NCBI RefSeq assembly: GCF_001659605.2
Contig: NC_035176.2
Location: forward strand, 24,546,716-24,610,715
Reading direction: 5' to 3'
DNA: 64,000 nt
Origin: Manihot esculenta
Lineage: Eukaryota; Streptophyta; Magnoliopsida; Malpighiales; Euphorbiaceae
Shown here: piece after piece, positions 57,789-64,000 of the stretch
Position numbering within the stretch: the first letter of the stretch is position 1
Layout: every line of letters starts with the position of its first letter
Notes under the pieces: model-generated
Seen by the model: the letters and a program-made list of their open reading frames with translations, nothing else
What the model was told of the DNA's origin: nothing
Database searches by the model: none
Position numbers and translations under genes: made by a program

Positions 57789-59884
57789 TGTAATACCCGG
57801 CTAGAGTCCGGCATCGGAATTCTACTTTCCGGTGGAATCCAGGATGTCGGAATGCTCTAGAAGGGTAAGAATTATGTTTTTCTAAAGTATTTTAGTATGT
57901 TTTATAGTTTTAAAGTGAAAAGGAAATGAGTTTTTGGAAGAAAAGAACCAAGGAAGGAAAGCCAGGTTCGGCCGCCGAAGGTGAAGTTCAGCCGCCGAAC
58001 ATTCATGGCATTCGGGATCACGTTAGGCCGCCGAAGGTGGTCTGGCCAGCCACCTATAAAAGGCCCTCAGTCGGCAAATGGATAAGTATTGAGTTCATTT
58101 GCATAGGCAGAGGTGAGACCATGTTTTCCTTGGATCTTCTTCATGTTTTCATCAAATCTTGCAAAGTTTTGATAGTTTTTATTGTTGTTTTGAAGCTTTT
58201 GAGCTAAAAACCCAAGATTTGAAGTTTGGAGACTTTGGAAGAAAGTTGCTCCATATCTCCACGTTGGGATCGTTCATCTTCTTGTTTTCAAGAGGTAAAT
58301 GAAGATCCTGAGCTTCTTTTCATGATTTATGAAGATTTTATAGAGTTTATGGGTAGAGTTGCATGATTAGGTTAAATAGAGTGTTTTTGGTGTTTTTTGG
58401 ATAAAAGTATGTATATATGTGGTGTTGTGTAGTTTGTTGGGGTTTTAAGGCAGTTTTGGACCCCTTTGTGCATATACTTAAGTATATGTATGTTGAGGAA
58501 TTGTGGTTTGTGTGTTTGGGTGAGATTGGAGAAGTTTGGCGTGAGGCAGAGCAAGGTTCTGCCATACTGGAGAACCCAGCTTCGGCCGCCGAAGGATGGT
58601 TCGGCCGCCGAACGTGCTGAGGAGGTGGCTTCGGCTGCCTAAGCTTGCCTACGCTTGCCCCCGAAAGTTTGGACTTTCGGCTCTGGAGAGGACTTTCGGC
58701 CGCCGAAGGTGTCGCCGAAAGTACTTGAGTTTCGGCTCTGGAAGGGACTTTCGGCCGCCGAACCTGCGGCCGAAAGTGCCCTGTCCAGCCTTCTTTTGCA
58801 TGTTTTACATGATTGTTTTAGGATGTCTGAGGGGGTTTTTAGGGAGTATTATAGAGTAGGTTTTGAGTTAGTTTGGTCTCTCATTTGAGTCCACCTGTGT
58901 AGGAACGGACCAGAGGAATCGAAGAGAGCAGCAGTGAGCACTGCTTCAGAGTTTGCAGAGTCAGTTCAGAGTTAGCTAGAGGTGAGTGGAACTAAACTTA
59001 ATCTTTTAATTGAGAACTCAAATGCTTTTAGCATGTTTCATGCACCATGATTATGCAATAGGTTGATTGCATTAGATCTCACGAATATGTTGCATTGCAT
59101 TATCTATTTGTGTTGTGTGGGTGATAGTGGATGATCCAATAGTCTCTGAGAAAGACCAGGACCCCATTCTACGGCCTGGCACGAGTAGAAGACCAGGACC
59201 CCAGTCTACGGCCTGGCACGGTATATGGTAAGTTATGTTGTGTACAGGAAGACCAGGACCACATTCTACGGCCTGGCACAAGGTTAGGATGTCGAGACTA
59301 TTGGTGACATGTTCACCTGAGATGATGTGAATTATTTGTGATGTGATGCATTCCATGAGAACATGTTTAATAACTTATTTTATTGTTCTACTCACTGGGC
59401 TATAGTAGCTCATCCCACTCCCTTAACCCCAGTTTTGTAGGATCAGAGTACAGGGGGAGTCTAGAGAAGGCATGAAGAGAAAAAGAGTTTTGTAATAGCG
59501 TAGTGTGGACATGTAATAAAGAGATGTATAAAGTTTAGTTGTGTGCTTGACCTAATTGTATTGTAAATCCCTGTTGTATGCTTGGTCTGTTTATTTTATG
59601 TAAATGTGTTGATAAATGTGAAAACCAGGCTTAACACAGTGTGAGTCTTAACTCGTATGGGGCAATGGTGAGGGCTCTAGTAAGGGGTTTTGTTGCACAT
59701 AGATAGTGCATGCTCAGGTTAAGCCTTGGTACAGAGTACAGTTTATGTTTTTACAGAAAATGCATGACCATGTATGGGATTTTACAGGTATTCAGAGAGT
59801 ATAGCAGGCTTGCTACGGGTCCCGGCGACCTTAAGTCGACCCGGATCCTAGCGCCAGTAGCGGTCCGATTTTCGGGTCGTTACA
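57789..59884 (+). repeat. 5' LTR of the right Gypsy element (copy E)
   Basis: 2096 bp, TGTAATACCCGGC to GGTCGTTACA. TATAAAAGG at 58055-58063 is the likely promoter. Palindrome clusters lie at about 57965-58040 and 58575-58770, and minisatellite units with GACCAGG...GGCCTGG ends at 59154-59182, 59191-59219 and 59251-59279. Confidence 0.95.
59154..59279. repeat. LTR minisatellite of copy E
   Basis: Three units, GACCAGGACC...TCTACGGCCTGGCAC, the reverse-complement counterpart of the units in copies A and D. All three keep CCAGG/CCTGG ends. Confidence 0.85.
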
Positions 59885-59887
59885 GAT

Positions 59888-59899
59888 TGGTATCAGAGC
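59888..59899 (+). other. Primer-binding site (initiator tRNA-Met)
   Basis: TGGTATCAGAGC, three bases after the LTR end. The leader 59900-60108 has no gene. Confidence 0.92.
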
Positions 59900-60108
59900 C
59901 CTAGGTTCATATGGTCGGACCTATAGAGAGTGTTGGGCTCATAGAGGTTAGAGGAGGTCAAGCACAATAGGAAATCATGTCCACTAGGATAGGATGTTGA
60001 GTCCTGTCTATTGATACTGTGAAATGCCATGATGTATGCATGTGCATTATGGATATGTACTATTGGTATGCTAATGTGCTATGTTCTGTGTTGTTTTCCA
60101 GAGTTAAG

Positions 60109-63100
60109 ATGAGAGGAACTCGTCGATCTGCACGATTGACTGGAGTCCCATCAAGAAATGAGGGTTCAGATGCTCGTCCTCCTATGTTGCCAAGGGCGAT
60201 GTCTCAGAGAACAAGCAGGGAGGGTACGTCAAGGGACTCTAGAAGGTCTTTTGACGAGAGCAGAAGAGGAACAGTTAGAGGAGGGAGGTCAGAGGAAGTG
60301 AGGGAGGCTATGGAGGTTGACCAGAGCAGAGATGAAAGCATGGGTATGGACAGGTCGGAAGAGGGTATGGGAGAGTCTCAAGGAGGCACTCAGGCCTCGG
60401 GGTCTGCTTATCCACCCTTTCCACAGGGCCCGGGGTATCCGATGGGAGGTACGTCGGATTACTCTAGTTTTGCCCCATATCCTACTTACATGCCTTATAT
60501 GCCTTATCCTCAGTTTTACCCACCATATCCCATGTATCCACCATCACCTACCCATCCAAGTACAGCATACCCAGAGCCAAGTGATATAGTACCTTCCCCA
60601 CCACCTGAACCAGTAGTCCCTGTTGTCCAAGCACCTCAACCTAGCTCAGCTGAGGGAAGTAAAGTGAAGATGACAGAGTACCTGAAATTGGATGCTCCAA
60701 AGTTCAATACAAGAGATGATCCATTTGAGTACCTCAGAACGGTTAAGATGATAACCGATAAGTTGGGAGCTGATAATAGCAGAGCCATTGAAATGGCAGG
60801 GTTCACACTGAAATGCAAGAAAGCTCGAGAGTGGTTCAAGAATTATATGGAACCCAGGTTGGACAGCATGTCATGGGGACAGTTCGCCAATGAGTTTGCT
60901 GGGTGGGCTTTTCCTGACAGTTCCAGAGAGATGAAAGTTATAGAGTTTGAATAGTTGAGACAGACGGAAGAGATGAGTGTTGATGAATTTACAGACAAGT
61001 TCCTGAATTTACTTCAGTATGAGGGTCAGGCTTATGATACTGACCAGAAGAAGGCAAGGAGATATACTATGAGACTGCATCCCAGGTATTCCTCCTTGAT
61101 TCTTCCAGCAGAGAAAGAGAGTTTTCACTTTATAATAGATGCCGCCAGGAAAATGGAGGCAAGTGCCATCATTCAGGGGACAGTTAAACAGTCTAAGGCA
61201 CAGTCTTCAGGATCCAAGCTCAATCCCTCTTCTCAGAGTACAGCGGCAACGGGCAGCAAGAGATGGGGAAAAGCAGCAGTTAAAAAGAACAAGTTATGGA
61301 ACAAGATTAAGTCTGGTCTGGGATTTGGTAGTGGCTCAAGCTCTGGCACAGATAGTTCAGTTTGTGGGAGATGTGGGAGATCACACAGAGGAGCTTGTCG
61401 GTTGGGATCTACAGCTTGTTATAACTGTGGACAGGAGGGACATTTTGCACGGGAATGTCCTCAGGTGACCTTTATGGCACCATCCCAGCAGATGACGTCT
61501 GGCAGTATGGTCCAGCCGATGGCTTCAGCCATGCCTCAGAGTAGTGGCAAAGGTAGAGGGAGAGGGTCAGCCTCTTCTTCAGCAGCAGGTTCCCGAGGTG
61601 GAGGTCCGGTAGCCCCAGCACGGATTTTCACTGTGACTCAGGAGGAGGCAAACATGTCGAACACAGTGGTGTCAGGTAGTCTCATCATTGGGTGTTCTGA
61701 TGTGTATGCTTTGATGGACCCCGGTGCTTCTCACTCTTTTATCGCTTCGAGAGCCGTAGAGAGTTTGGGTCTGATGATCTCTGAGTTAGAGTGTCCTCTC
61801 TGGGTCAGTGGACCCAAATGCGACCCATCAGTGGCAGTGTCAGTCTGTCGCTTCAGTCCAGTGTTCATAGAGGGTAGATGCCTTCCAGCTGACCTTGTGG
61901 TTCTAGATTTGACGGATTTTGATGTCATTCTAGGGATGGATTGGCTATCTGCATATAGTGCTACCTTGGACTGCAGAGACAAGGTAGTTAGTCTCAGAGA
62001 CCAGGATGGGTCAGAGTGTGTCTTCAGAGGAGACAGGAGGGGGAAATCTAGAGGTTTGATTTCAGCCCTTCAGGCTCGTCGTTTGCTTAGGAGGGGTTGT
62101 CAGGGGTTTCTAGCTCATGTGAGGGAGCTAGATAGTCAGGTTAGGGAACCAGCCTCAATACCAATAGTCCGAGAATTTCCAAATGTTTTCCCAGACGAGC
62201 TTCCAGGACTACCACCTGATAGGGAGATAGAGTTTGAAATAGAATTGCTGCCTGATACCAGACCTATCTCTATTCCTCCCTACAGGATGGCGCCAGTGGA
62301 GTTAAAAGAACTGAAAGAGCAGTTGCAGGAATTGGTAGATAAGGGTTTCATCTGCCCTGGTACCTCACCTTGGGGTGCTCCAGTGCTGTTTGTCAAAAAG
62401 AAGGATGGATCCCTCAGACTTTGTATCGACTACAGGCAGTTGAACAAGGTCACTACCAAGAATAGATATCCCCTACCTAGGATCGATGATCTATTCGACC
62501 AGCTAGCTGGAGCAGGTTGTTTTTCTAAAATAGATCTGAGATCTGGGTATCATCAGGTGAGAGTCAGAGAGGCAGATGTACCAAAGACAGCTTTCAGGAC
62601 TAGATATGGGCATTATAAGTTCTTAGTAATGCCGTTCGGGTTGACTAACGCCCCTGCAGCATTCATGGATCTCATGAACAGAGTTTTCAGCGAGTATCTA
62701 GATCACTTTGTCATTGTTTTCATCGATGATATCTTAGTGTATTCCAGAGATGCAGAGGAGCATGCCCAACATCTGAGGACAGTTCTGCAGACACTGAGAG
62801 AGCATGGTTTGTATGCCAAGTTCTCTAAGTGTGAGTTTTGGTTAAGGAGCATTTCCTTCTTGGGGCATGTTGTATCAGCAGAAGGGATTGAGGTAGACCC
62901 CAAGAAAATAGAGGTTGTAGCTAGCTGGCCCAGACCCACATCAGTGATAGAGATTAAAAGCTTTTTGGGACTGGCAGGTTACTACAGGAGGTCCGTTCAG
63001 GACTTCTTGAAGATAGCTGCTCCTATGACCAAACTGACTAAGAAGAATCAGCGGTTCGAGTGGTCGGACCAGTGTGAAGAGAGCTTTGAAGAGCTAAAGA

Positions 63101-64000
63101 GAAGATTAACATCAGCACCGATGTTAGCTCTGCCCATCAGTAATGAGGACTTCACAGTGTTCTGTGATGCGTCTCGTGTGGGATTGGGTTGTGTTTTGAT
63201 GCAGAATGACAGGGTGATTGCTAATGCTTCGAGACAGCTAAAGAAGCACGAGTTGAATTACCCTACCCATGACCTAGAGATGGCGGCAGTTATTTTTGCA
63301 CTCAAGATGTGGAGGCATTACCTTTATGGGTTTAAATGCGAGATCTTCACCGATCATAAGAGTTTGCAATACATCTTGAGCCAGAGAGAGCTAAATTTGA
63401 GGCAGAGAAGATGGGTAGAACTGCTCAGTGACTATGATTGCAGGATTCAGTATCATCCGGGTAAGGCGAATGTTGTGGCAGACGCCCTAAGCCGGAAATC
63501 ACTAGGCAGTTTGTCCCATATAGCAGCAGAGAGAAGACCAGTGGTGATGGAGTTTTATAAGCTCATCGACGAAGGGCTACAGCTAGAAGTGTTTGGTACG
63601 GGTGCGTTGATAGCACAGATGAGAGTGACCCCAGTGTTTCTGGAGCAGGTGGCTCAGAAACAACTTGAGGACCCTGAGTTAGTTAAAATTGCCAGGACTG
63701 TTCAGTCAGGCAACAGTGCAGAATTCAGATTTGACAGCAAAGGGATCCTCCGCTATGGGAATCGACTATGTGTACCAGATGACATCAGTTTGAAGGAAGA
63801 CATTATGAGGGAAGCTCATAATGCAAGGTACAGTGTTCATCCTGGAGCCACTAAGATGTATCAGGATCTGAAAAAGGTGTATTGGTGGCCAGCAATGAAG
63901 AAAGAAGTGGCACAGTTTGTGTCCGCCTGTGAGGTTTGCCAGAGGGTGAAACTGGAACATCAGAAGCCTGCTGGAATGCTTAACCCACTGCCAATTCCAG
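60109..64000 (+). pseudogene. Gypsy gag-pol with one in-frame stop; runs off the window
   Basis: Start MRGTRRSARLT. Gag core to a TAG at 60952-60954 (codon 282), where the left copy has CAA, so a CAG-to-TAG change is likely; the same frame then continues and I read it open through gag and protease into RT. CCHC knuckle [14 protein letters not shown] (residue about 437), protease DPGASHSF (about 537), RT with VFIDDIL (about 873), RNase H FCDAS (about 1020), and the start of the integrase HHCC finger ([11 protein letters not shown]...CEVCQ, 63810-63940). Only the one stop separates it from a complete polyprotein as far as visible. Confidence 0.92.

Larger units (their letters stand above)
57789..64000 (+). 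mobile_element. Ty3/Gypsy long-LTR element in a subtilase intron, 5' part
   Basis: Plus-strand element of the same family as 1-5326: 5' LTR 57789-59884, tRNA-Met PBS 59888-59899, leader, gag-pol from 60109 to the window end in integrase. Opposite in orientation to the host gene. The 3' LTR and TSD are outside the window. Confidence 0.95.

Overview
The window is nuclear DNA of a flowering plant, almost certainly a eudicot. Evidence for this is a spliced plant subtilase gene, plant-type Ty3/Gypsy and Ty1/Copia elements primed by initiator tRNA-Met or tRNA-Asp, a plant hAT transposon and AT-rich spacers. I cannot name the species from sequence alone. There is no prokaryotic gene organisation, no tRNA or rRNA gene and no CRISPR array.

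Left third (1-21549): nested LTR retrotransposons. A Ty3/Gypsy element of one long-LTR family (Tekay/Del-like, minus strand, cut by the window edge) lies next to the protease region of an Athila-like element. That element carries a solo LTR of a relative inside its protease (TSD CTCCA) and itself sits in a truncated LTR of the first family (11094-12654). After a MITE nested in a related MITE (about 13511-14500) and another Athila-type solo LTR (14653-15939, TSD AAAAG), a solo LTR of the long-LTR family (17089-21549) is split by a second, opposite-strand solo LTR of the same family (18834-21145, TSD GTAAT).

Middle (21550-37140): AT-rich spacer, small inverted-repeat elements, a decayed minus-strand Copia (about 25175-28160), a decayed plus-strand Copia with TSD ATGGC (29389-33525) inserted in an exon-like coding relic, and a Gypsy LTR (35765-36398) flanked by internal sequence on both sides.

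Right part (37141-64000): the 3' seven exons of a minus-strand SBT2-type subtilase gene whose splice sites and phases all agree. One intron is 15.8 kb long because it holds a Copia element (40630-55946, TSD GAACA). That Copia took four independent insertions: a 456-bp hAT MITE (TSD GTCACGCG), a 519-bp essentially perfect palindrome with LTR-like ends (TSD GAGTG), a second Copia (TSD AAAGG), and a complete-looking hAT transposon encoding a 974-aa spliced transposase (TSD GTTTGATG). Subtracting them leaves a Copia of about 4.9 kb, a normal length. The next intron upstream holds another long-LTR Gypsy element (57789 to beyond the window end) with one in-frame stop in gag.

Most notable: the palindromic element, which would form a long hairpin in the subtilase pre-mRNA; the LTR-embedded minisatellite whose repeat ends co-vary as if they pair; and the apparently coding-competent hAT element.
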